Positions 45,247 through 56,200 of a DNA stretch of 64,000 bases are shown in pieces. The stretch covers positions 62,001 to 126,000 of the forward strand of contig JAEYSM010000058.1 in the NCBI GenBank assembly GCA_023434665.1, in the 5' to 3' direction. Under the pieces are notes generated by a model. The model worked only from the letters and a program-made list of their open reading frames with translations, made no database searches and was not told where the DNA came from. The stretch's first letter is position 1. Each line of letters begins with the position of its first letter. The translations under genes were made by a program, and so were the position numbers. This DNA comes from Bacteroidota bacterium. GTDB lineage: Bacteria > Bacteroidota > Bacteroidia > Bacteroidales > Lentimicrobiaceae.

Positions 45247-47252
45247 TTTATGGATGAAAGTACACTTTCATTCACTTGGAAATTATATTTTCCCCGCAGT
45301 TCCTTAATCCACTCTTTTTCAAGATAATCCTGGTAATGTGCAGTTACTATTCCGCGTGCTTCATTCAGTTTCTTGGGTTCAGGAGGAATTACTTTGTTTA
45401 TTCTGGTAAAAATAATTGAGTTCTCAAGTTTTTTCTCATTCATTTCGCCTTGCTTCCATGTCATAATATCAACCTGCTCATTCTCTCCCTTTTCCAATTT
45501 ACGCTGATCAATGGTGAGGATGCTTGTACTATCATTATTAAACATGTCTAAAAGTTCCGTATTAGTCAGTCCTTTATTTATAGAAGATTTAAGCATATCA
45601 ATTATAATCTTATCTGTCGATTGTAAGGTGTAGAAAGATACATCCGCCCGCTCACCCCACATATAATTATTCTTATTGGCTTCATAGAAAGATTCCAAAC
45701 CAAGAGTATCCTGGCTTGCCCTTGACCAAATCTTATCCTCAGTGAGTTCGAACAGTAATATGCCATCTCTGTATTCCTGCATCAGACTTCTGAATTCAGG
45801 ATATTTTCTTTCCAGTTGACCATCTTCATATTCAAGTAATGACTGATTAACATATGCATTGTACATTCTATCAACAAATACAGGAATTGCTTCCGGTGTC
45901 ATCTGTCTCTGGTTTTTGTAAAGCCATTGCGCAAAGTCTTGTTGCGAATATCCCCGTCTTCCAATAGTAAAAAGATTCTTTTCAAGACCACTAGCTTCTT
46001 CAACATTCCATTTCCCTTGGAACACCGAATCAGTGACTACTTTATAGAAATCACTTTTTGCTTTCTGATTTTGAGTAAACTTATATTCATCCTTTATGCG
46101 GGCAATAAGAGCATCTTCACTTTTCTTTGCCCTATCGCTCCTTGAAAGGTTTTGTTTCAATTCGGTGAGATTGTCCTCAAAACTTCCAATCTCCTTGCGG
46201 TCAACTAATTTTACAATATGCCATCCGAATGATGATGCAAAAGGTTGAGTAATATCACCAATCTTTTGGAGTTTTGAGACTTCTCTGATAAATTCCGGAA
46301 TCATTCTGTTAGCACCAAACCATGGCAAAATGCCCCCTTTGGTTGCTGTAGATTTATCATCTGAATAATCTTTAACAACAGCAGCAAAATCCTCGCCATT
46401 CTTTAACTTTTTATTAGCTTCCATTACTTTTGCAAGAATGGCTGCACTATCGGCTGATGAACTACCTGCCGGAACCTGTATTAAAATGTGTGCAACCTGC
46501 ACCCTTCCAAGAGCAGGTTTCCTGTCTGTTACTTTTATCAGATGATAGCCAAAGTCGCTTCTGATGGGCATTGATACATCACCAACTTTGGTATTATAGG
46601 CACCCGTTTCAAAAGGATAAACCATATCGAATACAGTAAAGTAGCCGAGATCTCCTTTATTGCCTTTTATTTTCCTGCCTTCAACATCCCTGTCTCTTGC
46701 GGATAAATCGTCGGAGTGCTTTTCAGCTAATGTTCCAAAATCTTCTCCTTTTACGGCTTGTTTGCGAATTGACATGACTTTTTTGTAAGCTACAAGAGTA
46801 TCTTCGGGCGAAGCATTCTTATCAACCTTGATGAGCAAATGGCTTGCTCTAATATCCTCCTTTTTTCGGTTATAGGCTTCTTCTAACAAAGCACTATTCA
46901 TTTTCTCGTCTATGAGATATGGTTGAGCTAATTGTTTCCTGTAACCTGCCAGTTCGTCTATAAATGACTGAACAGTATCCATTCCAAGTGCTTCAGCTTC
47001 TTTAACTTTCAATCTGAAGTTAATATAAAGCTCCATATACTCTTCCAGCGACTTACGGTCGATTACTTCACCATTCACATTATTTTTCTGATAAACATTC
47101 AAAAATTCACTTTTGGTGATCTCTTCACCTGCCACCTTCAGAATCACTGGATCTCTGTCTTGAGCCTTGAGAGAAGAAACAGACAATAAAATGATTACGC
47201 CCAAAATTAATGATAGAGCGCTTTTGTTGTTTTTCATTTTCGGAAAATTCAT
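45243..47252 (-). CDS. Periplasmic peptidyl-prolyl isomerase with two parvulin domains
   Basis: A 669-residue periplasmic PpiC-type isomerase. The N-terminal signal (about 1-31, SLKAQ) is followed by a SurA_N-like segment and two parvulin domains (IRASHLLIKVDKNAS to GYFTVFDMVYPFE, and VQVAHILIQVPAGSSS to GGILPWFGANRMIPEF). The C-terminal 300 residues are helical and unassigned. It probably folds or escorts outer-membrane proteins, together with its two neighbours. Its start lies 24 bp after the guaB stop. Confidence 0.9.
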   Translation of the reverse strand: MNFPKMKNNKSALSLILGVIILLSVSSLKAQDRDPVILKVAGEEITKSEFLNVYQKNNVNGEVIDRKSLEEYMELYINFRLKVKEAEALGMDTVQSFIDELAGYRKQLAQPYLIDEKMNSALLEEAYNRKKEDIRASHLLIKVDKNASPEDTLVAYKKVMSIRKQAVKGEDFGTLAEKHSDDLSARDRDVEGRKIKGNKGDLGYFTVFDMVYPFETGAYNTKVGDVSMPIRSDFGYHLIKVTDRKPALGRVQVAHILIQVPAGSSSADSAAILAKVMEANKKLKNGEDFAAVVKDYSDDKSTATKGGILPWFGANRMIPEFIREVSKLQKIGDITQPFASSFGWHIVKLVDRKEIGSFEDNLTELKQNLSRSDRAKKSEDALIARIKDEYKFTQNQKAKSDFYKVVTDSVFQGKWNVEEASGLEKNLFTIGRRGYSQQDFAQWLYKNQRQMTPEAIPVFVDRMYNAYVNQSLLEYEDGQLERKYPEFRSLMQEYRDGILLFELTEDKIWSRASQDTLGLESFYEANKNNYMWGERADVSFYTLQSTDKIIIDMLKSSINKGLTNTELLDMFNNDSTSILTIDQRKLEKGENEQVDIMTWKQGEMNEKKLENSIIFTRINKVIPPEPKKLNEARGIVTAHYQDYLEKEWIKELRGKYNFQVNESVLSSIK

Positions 47253-47276
47253 TTTGAGAAATTATTTTTGTTTTAT

Positions 47277-48746
47277 TTATCTGCTATAATTGGGAGCTTC
47301 ACGGGTAATTGTAATGTCATGTGGATGACTTTCAGCAACCCCGGCAGCGGTTATTTTCATAAAACGCGCTTGTTGCAGTTGTTCAATAGTAGCTGATCCT
47401 GTATAGCCCATACCAGCTTTCAAGCCACCTACCATTTGATGTATAACCTCAGATAGCGTTCCTTTATAAGGTACTCTTCCCACAATTCCTTCAGGCACAA
47501 GCTTTTTAATATCATCTTCAGCATCTTGAAAATAACGGTCCTTAGAACCTTTTTGCATTGCTTCTACCGACCCCATTCCTCTATAAGTCTTATATTTTCT
47601 ACCTTCGTAAATGATTGTTTCGCCCGGAGATTCCTCAACACCGGCAAATAAACTACCTGCCATTATGGTATCTGCTCCTGCAGCTATAGCCTTAGCTATA
47701 TCTCCGGTGTAGCGTATTCCGCCATCGGCAATTACCGGTATACCTGAACCTCTTAGTTCACGGGCCACATCATTGACTGCAGTTAACTGAGGAACCCCAA
47801 TTCCTGCTATTATTCTTGTTGTACAGATAGATCCTGGTCCTATTCCAACTTTTATTCCGTCAATTTTGAGCTTTTTCAGATCTCTGGCTGCTTCAACTGT
47901 AGCAATGTTACCTAATACAAGATCTGTGCCCGGGAAATGTTTCTTAAACAAAGCAGCGGCTTCAAAAACTCCCTTCGAATGGCCATGCGCTGTATCAATA
48001 ACTATGGCATCAACCCCATTGGCAACCAAAGCTTCCACTCGTTCTATCAAATCGCGCGTAATTCCAACGGCAGCTGCAACACGCAAGCGGCCTCTCTCAT
48101 CCTTGCATGCATTGGGACGAGCTTTGATTTTTATTATATCCTTATAGGTAATCAAACCGATAAGCTTAAAATCCTTATCAACTACCGGCAACTTTTCAAT
48201 CTTATATTCCTGCAGTATTTCAGCTGCCTTTTCAAAATCTGTAAACTCAGTTGTAGTAATCAGATTATCGCGGGTCATAACTTCAAAGACAGGTTTACGC
48301 GGATCGCGCTCAAATCTTAAGTCTCTGTTGGTTATAATCCCAACTAATTTATTGCGAGAGTCAACAACAGGAATTCCTCCAATTTTATAATCAGCCATGA
48401 TCTTCAAGGCGTCAGCAACAAGTGCACTTTCCTGAAGTGTAATTGGATCCAGAATCATTCCATTCTCAGCGCGCTTTACCTTCCTGACTTCATTTGCCTG
48501 GTCTTCAATCGACATATTCTTATGTATCACACCAATTCCTCCTTCCTGAGCCATAGCAATAGCCATGACTGAGTCAGTTACAGTGTCCATTGCAGCAGAC
48601 ACTATTGGGATATTGACTCGAATATTTCGTGAAAACTTTGAACTGGTATCTGCTTCGCGAGGTAATATCTGAGAATATGCCGGAACCAGAAGAACATCAT
48701 CGTATGTATAGCCTTCACCAACTAACTTTTCATTGCTAAACGACAT
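47277..48746 (-). CDS. guaB: Inosine-5'-monophosphate dehydrogenase
   Basis: Oxidises IMP to XMP in GMP synthesis. I start at ATG 48746 (MSFSNEKLVGEGYTYDD); an earlier ATG at 48770 overlaps the promoter box. There are 489 residues. The catalytic TIM barrel has GIGPGSICTTRI (active-site Cys) and DGGIRYTGDIAKAIAAGADT. Two CBS domains are inserted at about residues 95-210 (ADALKIMADYKIGGIPVVD, AAEILQEYKIEKLPVVD). The gene heads the guaB-PPIase-lipoprotein-SurA-MoxR cluster on the minus strand. Confidence 0.96.
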   Translation of the reverse strand: MSFSNEKLVGEGYTYDDVLLVPAYSQILPREADTSSKFSRNIRVNIPIVSAAMDTVTDSVMAIAMAQEGGIGVIHKNMSIEDQANEVRKVKRAENGMILDPITLQESALVADALKIMADYKIGGIPVVDSRNKLVGIITNRDLRFERDPRKPVFEVMTRDNLITTTEFTDFEKAAEILQEYKIEKLPVVDKDFKLIGLITYKDIIKIKARPNACKDERGRLRVAAAVGITRDLIERVEALVANGVDAIVIDTAHGHSKGVFEAAALFKKHFPGTDLVLGNIATVEAARDLKKLKIDGIKVGIGPGSICTTRIIAGIGVPQLTAVNDVARELRGSGIPVIADGGIRYTGDIAKAIAAGADTIMAGSLFAGVEESPGETIIYEGRKYKTYRGMGSVEAMQKGSKDRYFQDAEDDIKKLVPEGIVGRVPYKGTLSEVIHQMVGGLKAGMGYTGSATIEQLQQARFMKITAAGVAESHPHDITITREAPNYSR

Positions 48747-48767
48747 AGATTCATTTTTTGGAATTTG

Positions 48768-48775
48768 CAAAGTTA
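48768..48775 (-). promoter_or_regulatory. -7 box of guaB
   Basis: TAACTTTG on the minus strand, ending 22 bp before the chosen guaB start. The spacing supports ATG 48746 over ATG 48770, which lies within this box. Confidence 0.5.
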
Positions 48776-48895
48776 ATTAAAAAAGGTAAAGTTGACAGCA
48801 CTAGCCAAGTTTGGTTCTTAATAAAACATAAAAATCAGATTCATTAACCAACTTGCCAAATACTAAAAAATTGTACAAATTTTAAACGATTTGAG

Positions 48896-48924
48896 TTGCT
48901 TCTTTATACAAAAGATTTACTTTG
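48896..48924 (+). promoter_or_regulatory. Possible promoter of the 46-residue ORF
   Basis: TTG at 48896-48898, then an 18- to 19-bp spacer and TACTTTG at 48918-48924 (one base short of TAnnTTTG). It ends 9 bp before the ATG of the small ORF. Confidence 0.35.
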
Positions 48925-48933
48925 CACCCATTG

Positions 48934-49074
48934 ATGCAACTTAGATATATGAAAACATGGATCAAAGATTCTTTGAGAGAGTTACTGATCCTTGAACATA
49001 AAATCCCATTGAGCGATGTTGAGTTCGACCAGTTATTCAACACGAACAAGGAGTATTATTTTGTAGCAAATTAA
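48934..49074 (+). CDS. Putative small protein, 46 residues
   Basis: An ATG-to-TAA frame in a 376-bp gap between guaB and the convergent glycosyltransferase gene. The product begins MQLRYMKTWIKDSLREL and ends NKEYYFVAN. It has an amphipathic helical first half and no signal peptide or Cys. A promoter-like pair lies directly upstream. I do not recognise it. A second ATG at 48949 would give 41 residues. The normal-looking amino acid composition and promoter favour a real gene, but the length makes chance possible. Confidence 0.4.
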   Translation: MQLRYMKTWIKDSLRELLILEHKIPLSDVEFDQLFNTNKEYYFVAN

Positions 49075-49122
49075 TCTTTACCAACGCTTAACTCAATGCT
49101 GATTTCTTTTATACTAACATCC

Positions 49123-51117
49123 CTACTTAATACCAGGTTTTGTAATTGGTTCAACCAGCCAGTAAAGTAAAGGATTGCCTTCCCGTCGTGAGATTAAAAT
49201 ATTATCTGCAATAAAACTCTGTCGGCCTTTATTCCATATATATACTTTAAATACCAAGTCTTTATAGTTAAGATTTATATCTGAAAGCTTTAGTGAATAA
49301 TGAACCGATTCCCATCTCTTTACTAGTGAATCGGAAAGTATGAAGTTTGAGAAGTTTGACCCTCCCCAATAAACAGCTTTCCCTTCTGATTCAAGTGAAG
49401 CAACCAAAACAGCATCCTGCATTCCGGTTACTTGTTTTGCCCTTATTGAAATGTCAATAAAATTGTTTTTATGGGTAATGATTGAATCAAGACTGATTTG
49501 AAAGGTAGGCCCATATTCAGTTTCATTTGTAAAAAGATACCCATTTGCACCGCTAAACGAGAATTGGTCAGTAATTTGATTGTCATTTACACCGTTCCAG
49601 TTAACAAAAGTTTTATTTTCAAAGCCAAGATACGTAATCGTATCCCTGAAAAAGGATCGACCTCCTGTCTTGCTGAAAATATAAGTAGTTGCCCCGTAAT
49701 AATTCTTTTGTACCTCCAGGTGCGGAAAATAGTCTTGTATTAGAGGAACAGTAATAGGATCGTTTGATGATAATGCACCCAAATAAAGCGTATTTGCTGT
49801 CTGGCTTTTTTCTTCAATTATTTCTTTCAATTCCTTAATACCACTAAGTTTTTCCTGTCTTATAAAACCGGTGTCTATTCCGTACTTATTTATATAGAAG
49901 TTCGTGTTCTTTGGATGAGAGTCAATTATATACACTGCATCCGTACCCTGCAATTTCAAATTTTCATAATCCCTCAATATTTCCCTATCGGGTGATCTAT
50001 AGAAAATTCTATAGTACCCTCTTTCAAAAATCAAAGAAAAGGAATTGATCATCAGAATGGCAACTACCAGTACCAGGTTGATAACAGGTTTCTGGTTCCT
50101 GATATGTCCAAACAAGATAAAGAAGAGAAAAGGGAAACTGAATATAAGTACTGAATACTGTAGTACAGCCTGAACTTGTCGCGAATAAATAAATCCAATG
50201 ATTAATGGCAAAAGAAACCAGGCAGTGAAGAGCATATACGAAGATACCGATCCAACGGCTTTACTTATGCCTAATTCTGATTTATCATCTAAGTTGATTC
50301 TCAGAAATATAAATCCCGAGATGATAATCAGCAAGGTTACTAATCCTGATACGAGAGAAAAATTAAAAATATAGGCTAAATACTGTAAAATAAAACTATA
50401 GGAAGGTTTCCCCAGCCACGCCTCAATACCACCGACATTCAATTGGTAGAAAAATATGTTAAGGTGAGGAATGTATAGAATGAATATCAGCACTCCCGAA
50501 AGTATGTATCTGATAAGGTATTCTTTCCGGATAAAAAACAATCCACTAACTCCGACTATGGCAGCAAATAATAGACTAAAGTGATGATTATAAGCACAGG
50601 CCGCCGCCGAAAAAATAAATCCCAGACTATTTAGGTAGAATTTCCGAGAAGGATTCTTAACCAGATTCGACCAAAAGTAAACAGTTAATAGAGAGAAAAA
50701 CAATCCACTGATATATGGCCGTGCAATGTGGCTGTACATAACAGTGAATTGCAAAGCAGTAACCGAGGCAGCAGAAATTAATCCTACAGTTTCACTAAAC
50801 CATTTCCTTCCAATTAGATAAACAAGATAAACTGAACCGATACCCAGTAATGTGAAAGGAAGTTTTACTACCCATTCTTCAAGGCCAAACAACCTAGTCC
50901 AGTAGTACATAAAAACATGAACACCTGCAGGGTGGCCGTCAATTTTAACACCTTTGTCAATTAGCTCAGCAAATGAATCAAAATTAAGTCTTAAGATGGC
51001 ACTAAACTCATCATACGTAAAAGGAACTTCAAAGTAATTATAAAAGCGAAGTGCAGTAGCGGCTCCCAGGATAATTATAAGTACGGCTGAATTTGAGATC
51101 TTCAGTTTCCGGTTCAT
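49123..51117 (-). CDS. GT-C type glycosyltransferase (family 39-like) with C-terminal beta domain
   Basis: A polytopic membrane protein of 664 residues. About ten to twelve helices fill residues 10-365. The first loop has the acidic motif of GT-C transferases (FTYDEFSAI, DE at about 35-36) with HPAGVHVFMYY, as in lipid-linked sugar mannosyltransferases of the PMT/ArnT group. Residues 380-470 form a soluble segment. The final 180 residues look like a beta-sandwich carbohydrate-binding or jelly-roll domain (FVNWNGVNDNQITDQFSFSG). The donor would be a polyprenyl-phosphate sugar. It lies 31 bp downstream of the type B T9SS gene and may be cotranscribed, so modification of surface cargo is an open guess. 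Confidence 0.78.
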   Translation of the reverse strand: MNRKLKISNSAVLIIILGAATALRFYNYFEVPFTYDEFSAILRLNFDSFAELIDKGVKIDGHPAGVHVFMYYWTRLFGLEEWVVKLPFTLLGIGSVYLVYLIGRKWFSETVGLISAASVTALQFTVMYSHIARPYISGLFFSLLTVYFWSNLVKNPSRKFYLNSLGFIFSAAACAYNHHFSLLFAAIVGVSGLFFIRKEYLIRYILSGVLIFILYIPHLNIFFYQLNVGGIEAWLGKPSYSFILQYLAYIFNFSLVSGLVTLLIIISGFIFLRINLDDKSELGISKAVGSVSSYMLFTAWFLLPLIIGFIYSRQVQAVLQYSVLIFSFPFLFFILFGHIRNQKPVINLVLVVAILMINSFSLIFERGYYRIFYRSPDREILRDYENLKLQGTDAVYIIDSHPKNTNFYINKYGIDTGFIRQEKLSGIKELKEIIEEKSQTANTLYLGALSSNDPITVPLIQDYFPHLEVQKNYYGATTYIFSKTGGRSFFRDTITYLGFENKTFVNWNGVNDNQITDQFSFSGANGYLFTNETEYGPTFQISLDSIITHKNNFIDISIRAKQVTGMQDAVLVASLESEGKAVYWGGSNFSNFILSDSLVKRWESVHYSLKLSDINLNYKDLVFKVYIWNKGRQSFIADNILISRREGNPLLYWLVEPITKPGIK

Positions 51118-51148
51118 CGGGGTAAAAAATAGTGGTGCAAATTACAAA

Positions 51149-52999
51149 TTATTGCAATAGCAACACCACTCCTCTTTTGGTAGTAAGTGACCCAACCTGA
51201 TCCCTGAATGAAATCTGATAAACATAAACACCTTGTTGGATTTTACCATTATATGATCCATCCCAGGGTTGTTCCGGAACATTCGTTTCAAAAATCACCT
51301 GACCATACCGATTAAAGATTAGCAATGCATAGGTAGTAGGATCGATATTTGCTATTAAAGGCTTGAATTTATCATTTACACTACCGGGTCTAAATGCATT
51401 AGGAATCTCTACACGTGCCTCTCTTGGAAGGATTACTTCATTGGACCAGCTTAATGTTCCATCTGTTTTTTCTGCAGCCACCCGATAAGTGATATTTATA
51501 AAGTTTCCTTCGGGGGTCGTTTCACGGAAAGAATTTGTATTTATGTCTTGTGGATAGCCATCCATTAATACTCCATCATGATATCTATAAACCTTATAAC
51601 CAATAAATTCAGAGTCCCAGCCCTCATGTTGATTCCAACCCAGTAGCACTTCTTCATCTTGGATGAACACTTCTAAAAAGATTGAATTAAAGCTTTCAGA
51701 AGTTGCAATTACATTCTTACATGCATCAAGGAGCCTGGCTTCATATTCGTAAGTCTGTGAATCGGGTTGAGCATTTTCATCAATAAATGTGATCACCCCC
51801 GACGGATTCCAGTCAAGTGTTTGGATTAACTCAAAATCGGAACCATCCTTACGATATATTTCTATGGTTTCAGGAAGACCTGCAGGGTCAGTGTTTGCCG
51901 TAATTTCAATTGCATTACCTGTGGTAACGCTAACGTTCTCAATATCAAAATAAATCACATCTTCAGCATCAGATTGCAAAGGAATGATGCAACTGTAAGA
52001 TTTTAATGCAGTAGCGTCATTACCATTTGTTGCAGCTACACGATACCTTACCTCTTTTCCCGAAGGGAGAAACTCTTCATCTGTATATTCATAATTCTGC
52101 ATGGATACATCGGTTACAGTAAGATCATCGATTACCTGAAATGGACCACCATCTACCGATTTCTCAATTAAATACTTTACCACTTGCGGCCTCATACCCA
52201 CATAGGCTGACCACGATAATTTGGCTTTACGCCCACAATTAGTTTGTGTTTCTCCTGATAAAACAATGGTTTTTAAAGGATTAAGGTAATTTACATCACC
52301 AGGGCTATCAGCACCACAATCATCAACTGATCTGATGGCAAGTTCAACACTGTTTTCACACGGATCAATATAGCCCGGAAGAGTAGCATCATCAATAAAA
52401 ATACCGGTTGTTGATGTTATCGTAGTGTAAATTTGCCAGGTTCCGGATAATTTTCTTTCTATATAATAGTCATCCACATCACTTTCCTCGCTTGGCTCCC
52501 AATGAATTTCCAATAATCCATCATCATTAACCGTGACCAATATCATTTCGGGATCTTCCGGTCTAAAATTTACAAGTTCAATAGATTGAGTATTTGATGA
52601 TTCGGCTCCTGATTCAATGTGATAAGAATAGGTAATGGGATCGCAATTTGTCACTAAATCCTCGTATTCCAAATTCGTGGTTGTTGTAATAAGCTCCAGC
52701 ATAGTCCCATCATCACGATAAACTTCATAAGTGGCCCCAACAAGGGTTGAAGTCCACGTTAATTTAACTGAACCATCATTTATTTTAACTAGCGTTAATG
52801 TAATATTTTGAGGTGATTGACGAACCTGAGGAGCATTTTCCGATAAAGAAACGAACCCATCGCTGCGACAATATGCAAATAGGTTTGTTGTATGCATCTG
52901 AAGGTAGGTTGTTTGATTTCCACTTTCGATGTCAGCCATAGATTTTATTGACCATGACATCATTACGGCAAGAATGAATAAGTGGAGTTTCACCTGCAT
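51149..52999 (-). CDS. Secreted protein with fibronectin-like repeats and T9SS type B (gliding motility-associated) tail
   Basis: A 616-residue export with a signal peptide at about 1-22. The body is a series of fibronectin III-like beta-sandwich segments (GSVKLTWTSTLVGATYEVYRDDGT, DGLLEIHWEPSEESDVDDYYIER, RKAKLSWSAY). The last 85 residues are the gliding motility-associated C-terminal domain: IPNAFRPGSVNDKFKP, LLIFNRYGQVIFET, PWDGSYNGK and QQGVYVYQISF. This type B signal is read by T9SS in a pathway distinct from type A tails. No catalytic motif; probably structural or adhesive. Confidence 0.9.
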   Translation of the reverse strand: MQVKLHLFILAVMMSWSIKSMADIESGNQTTYLQMHTTNLFAYCRSDGFVSLSENAPQVRQSPQNITLTLVKINDGSVKLTWTSTLVGATYEVYRDDGTMLELITTTTNLEYEDLVTNCDPITYSYHIESGAESSNTQSIELVNFRPEDPEMILVTVNDDGLLEIHWEPSEESDVDDYYIERKLSGTWQIYTTITSTTGIFIDDATLPGYIDPCENSVELAIRSVDDCGADSPGDVNYLNPLKTIVLSGETQTNCGRKAKLSWSAYVGMRPQVVKYLIEKSVDGGPFQVIDDLTVTDVSMQNYEYTDEEFLPSGKEVRYRVAATNGNDATALKSYSCIIPLQSDAEDVIYFDIENVSVTTGNAIEITANTDPAGLPETIEIYRKDGSDFELIQTLDWNPSGVITFIDENAQPDSQTYEYEARLLDACKNVIATSESFNSIFLEVFIQDEEVLLGWNQHEGWDSEFIGYKVYRYHDGVLMDGYPQDINTNSFRETTPEGNFINITYRVAAEKTDGTLSWSNEVILPREARVEIPNAFRPGSVNDKFKPLIANIDPTTYALLIFNRYGQVIFETNVPEQPWDGSYNGKIQQGVYVYQISFRDQVGSLTTKRGVVLLLQ

Positions 53000-53222
53000 A
53001 ATATCACAAAATTAATAATTTTTAAGAGTTTTCTTACAGGATTACAATTTTAAACTATTTTTGAGCGTCGGGATTACTTGAATTAATAAACGTCTGTAGT
53101 TTATCATTAATTATCCTAATGTTTCATGTTTATTTCATTGTGATGAAATTGTAATCTAATTTAATTCAATAATTATAAGCTAAAACTCAGTGCCAGTAAG
53201 TAACACACACAAAACCAGAAAT
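53000..53222. other. Divergent intergenic region between two T9SS cargo genes
   Basis: These 223 bp separate the minus-strand type B gene from the plus-strand BACON protein. A perfect 7-4-7 inverted repeat (ATTTCAT, four bases, ATGAAAT) lies at 53132-53149. I see no clear TAnnTTTG box and no small gene. Confidence 0.5.
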
Positions 53223-56200
53223 ATGAAGTTAAATACACTACTCTTAACACTTTTTCTTTCAATTTTAATTTATACTGCAAAAGGACAAGATGAGAAAATC
53301 TTTGCCGAAGGGACAGGAACCGGCACTTTAATTGGCATTAGTGAGCCTTTAAAGAATTTACCGGTAATTACTGATGAAGAATTTATTGCGATGGAAGAGA
53401 AAGCGTATGAAAAAATTCTCAACCCGAAACTCAGAACCAGAGAATTTCCATATGCAGCGACAGCATTACCCAAAGGTCCAGATGGAGTGTGGCAAAAGGA
53501 ACATAGTACTAACAGAGCCGCAGCAACTGAACCGGTAGTTAATTTTATCGGTATTAACTCTCCTTATTTCCCTCCTGATGATAATGGCACTGCAGGTCCA
53601 AATCATTATATGCAAACTGTAAATACATCATATGCTATTTTTAGTAAAACCGGCACCATCCTTGCAGGCCCAACGAATATGAACCTCCTGTTCGGCAGTG
53701 TACCGGGAGCAAATTGTAATGATGGCGACCCAATCATCTTGTATGATGAAATGGCAGACCGTTGGCTTGCAGCTGAATTTTCACTTTGCGGCTCTACCGA
53801 TAGAATGCTTGTGGCAGTATCAACCACAAATGACCCTACAGGAACATGGTACCAATATTCCTTTCCTATGACCGGTATGCCCGATTATGAAAAGTTCGGA
53901 ATCTGGCATGATGGCTATTACATGGGAACCAATACCAGCAGTGGAAGAGATATTTATGTTTTTGAACGTGAAGTTATGCTTGCAGGGGGTGCAAATCCAA
54001 AGATGGTAAACTTCGATAATCCATGGAGGCCGGGATCAATAGATGGCTTTATGATGGTTCCTCCTGTCGATTGCGATGGAACTACCCCTCCCCCTATAGA
54101 TCAGCCTGCAATCTACATAGCATTTCAGGATGATGCATTTGGTGGTGGCGCAGACCAACTGTGGATTTATGAGCTTAATGTTGACTGGACCACTACTTCC
54201 AATTCAACCTGGCAGAGAGTTCAACAACTCAATGTTGAGCCATTCGATAGCAATTTCGGTAACAACTGGAATAATATTAAACAGCCCGGCACAAGCCAGG
54301 AACTGGATGCTATTCCTCAAGTAGTGATGAATGTTCCACAATATCGTAACTGGGGTGAATACCAATCCCTTGTGTGTTGTCACACAGTTGACGTTGATGC
54401 CACAGACCATGCCGGGATACGCTGGTATGAACTCAGAAAGAGTGGAAGCGATTGGACTATCAGGCAACAAGGAACCTATGCACCTGATATCCATTCTCGT
54501 TGGATGGGGAGCATAACCATGAATGGAGCAAAAGAAATTGCACTTGGGTATTCAGTCTCAAGTACAACTGTTTATCCCGGAATTCGTTTTACAGGGCAAA
54601 CTTCATCAGAATATGAACTGGCATCCGGCATTATGGATGTCCCTGAAGGATTGATCCATGAAGGAACTCAATCACAAACAGGTGCTAACCGCTGGGGTGA
54701 TTATTCGTTGATTTCTGTTGACCCTGCTGATGATGAAACCTTTTGGTATACCAACCAGTATAATCAAGGTGGAAGAAAAACTAAGATAGCTGCCTTTAAT
54801 ATTGGCCCTCTTGGTCCAAATGCCAATTTTACTGTTGATATCAATACACCATGTATCAATCAACCAGTTCAGTTTACTGACCTCTCAACAGCAAGTCCTA
54901 TTTCATGGGAGTGGAGTTTCAACCCTAATACAGTGACTTTTGTCAATGGTACCAACGCAAATTCACAAAACCCGCAAGTATCATTTAATGCCCTTGGATC
55001 ATATTCTGTGACTTTGACAGCCACTAATGAGGTTGGTTCTGATACCCAGACCAATACAGGTTTCATTGAGGTTAATGTGGCTAACGCTGATTTCATTGCA
55101 CCTGTTACTACAGTATCAGTCAATAATCCTGTTACTATTAACGATCTCTCATCTTGTGAAGTCACATCATGGAATTGGAATTTTGGAGAAGGAGCTTCTC
55201 CCGCGACAGCAAATACACCCGGACCACATTTTGTAACTTATTCAACTACGGGTACTAAGACAGTTACTCTTACTGTCAATGGAAGCATTACAGAAACCAA
55301 AACCAATTACATTTCGGTTGTTGAACCGTACTTTATTATGAACAACCTGACAGTAATGACATGTAACGGGACTTTCATGGATCCGGGCAATAATAGCAAT
55401 TATGGTAATAATCTTAATTACACAACCACTTTTTATCCTTCGCAACCGGGTGGAATGATTAGTGTTGACTTTTCTGAATTTTATCTTGAGCCTTCTACTA
55501 ACTGTGTAAATGATTACCTTTCAATCTATAACGGAGTTGATGCCACTGCACCATTGATTGGTAAGTATTGTGGTACAATAACTCCCGGACTCGTAACTGC
55601 TGAAAATGAGTCAGGTGCACTTACTTTTGTATTTAGGAGCAACAGCAACTTCAACAACAGTGGATGGATTGCTGAAATATCATGTTCCACAGGTGTCCTT
55701 AACCCTGGTTCACTCAATGCACTTGCATATACTGATACCAGAATTGAACTTGATTGGGAATTAAATCCTGATGCAAATAATGTAATGCTGCTTTGGTCAT
55801 CTGATGGTAACTTCGGAATTCCTGTTGAAGGTAATATCTATACTGTAGGTCAGACTGTAGCTGGTGGAGGTACTGTTATATATACAGGAAACAATACTGC
55901 TTTCAGTCACTTATCTCTTTTACCTTCAACTACTTATCATTATAAAATATTTTCTATTAATGGGGAGAATGCTTATTCAAATGGATTGACTGCTTCTGCA
56001 ACCACTCTTGCAGCACCTCCTATGATAAACGTAACTCCGACTGTTCTCAATGTAGAGGCTGCAGCAGGAAGTTCTTCCTATACAGTGGTTTCAAATACAA
56101 ACTGGACTGCAACAAGCGATTCTGAGTGGTGTGATGTAACTCTAAGTGGTATCGGAAACGGTCTCATCAACGTTAGCTACGACGAAAACTTAATCGGCGC

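Noticed and set aside
47937..48320. Plus-strand ORF of 127 residues opposite guaB
   Set aside because: Shadow of guaB; no family resemblance.
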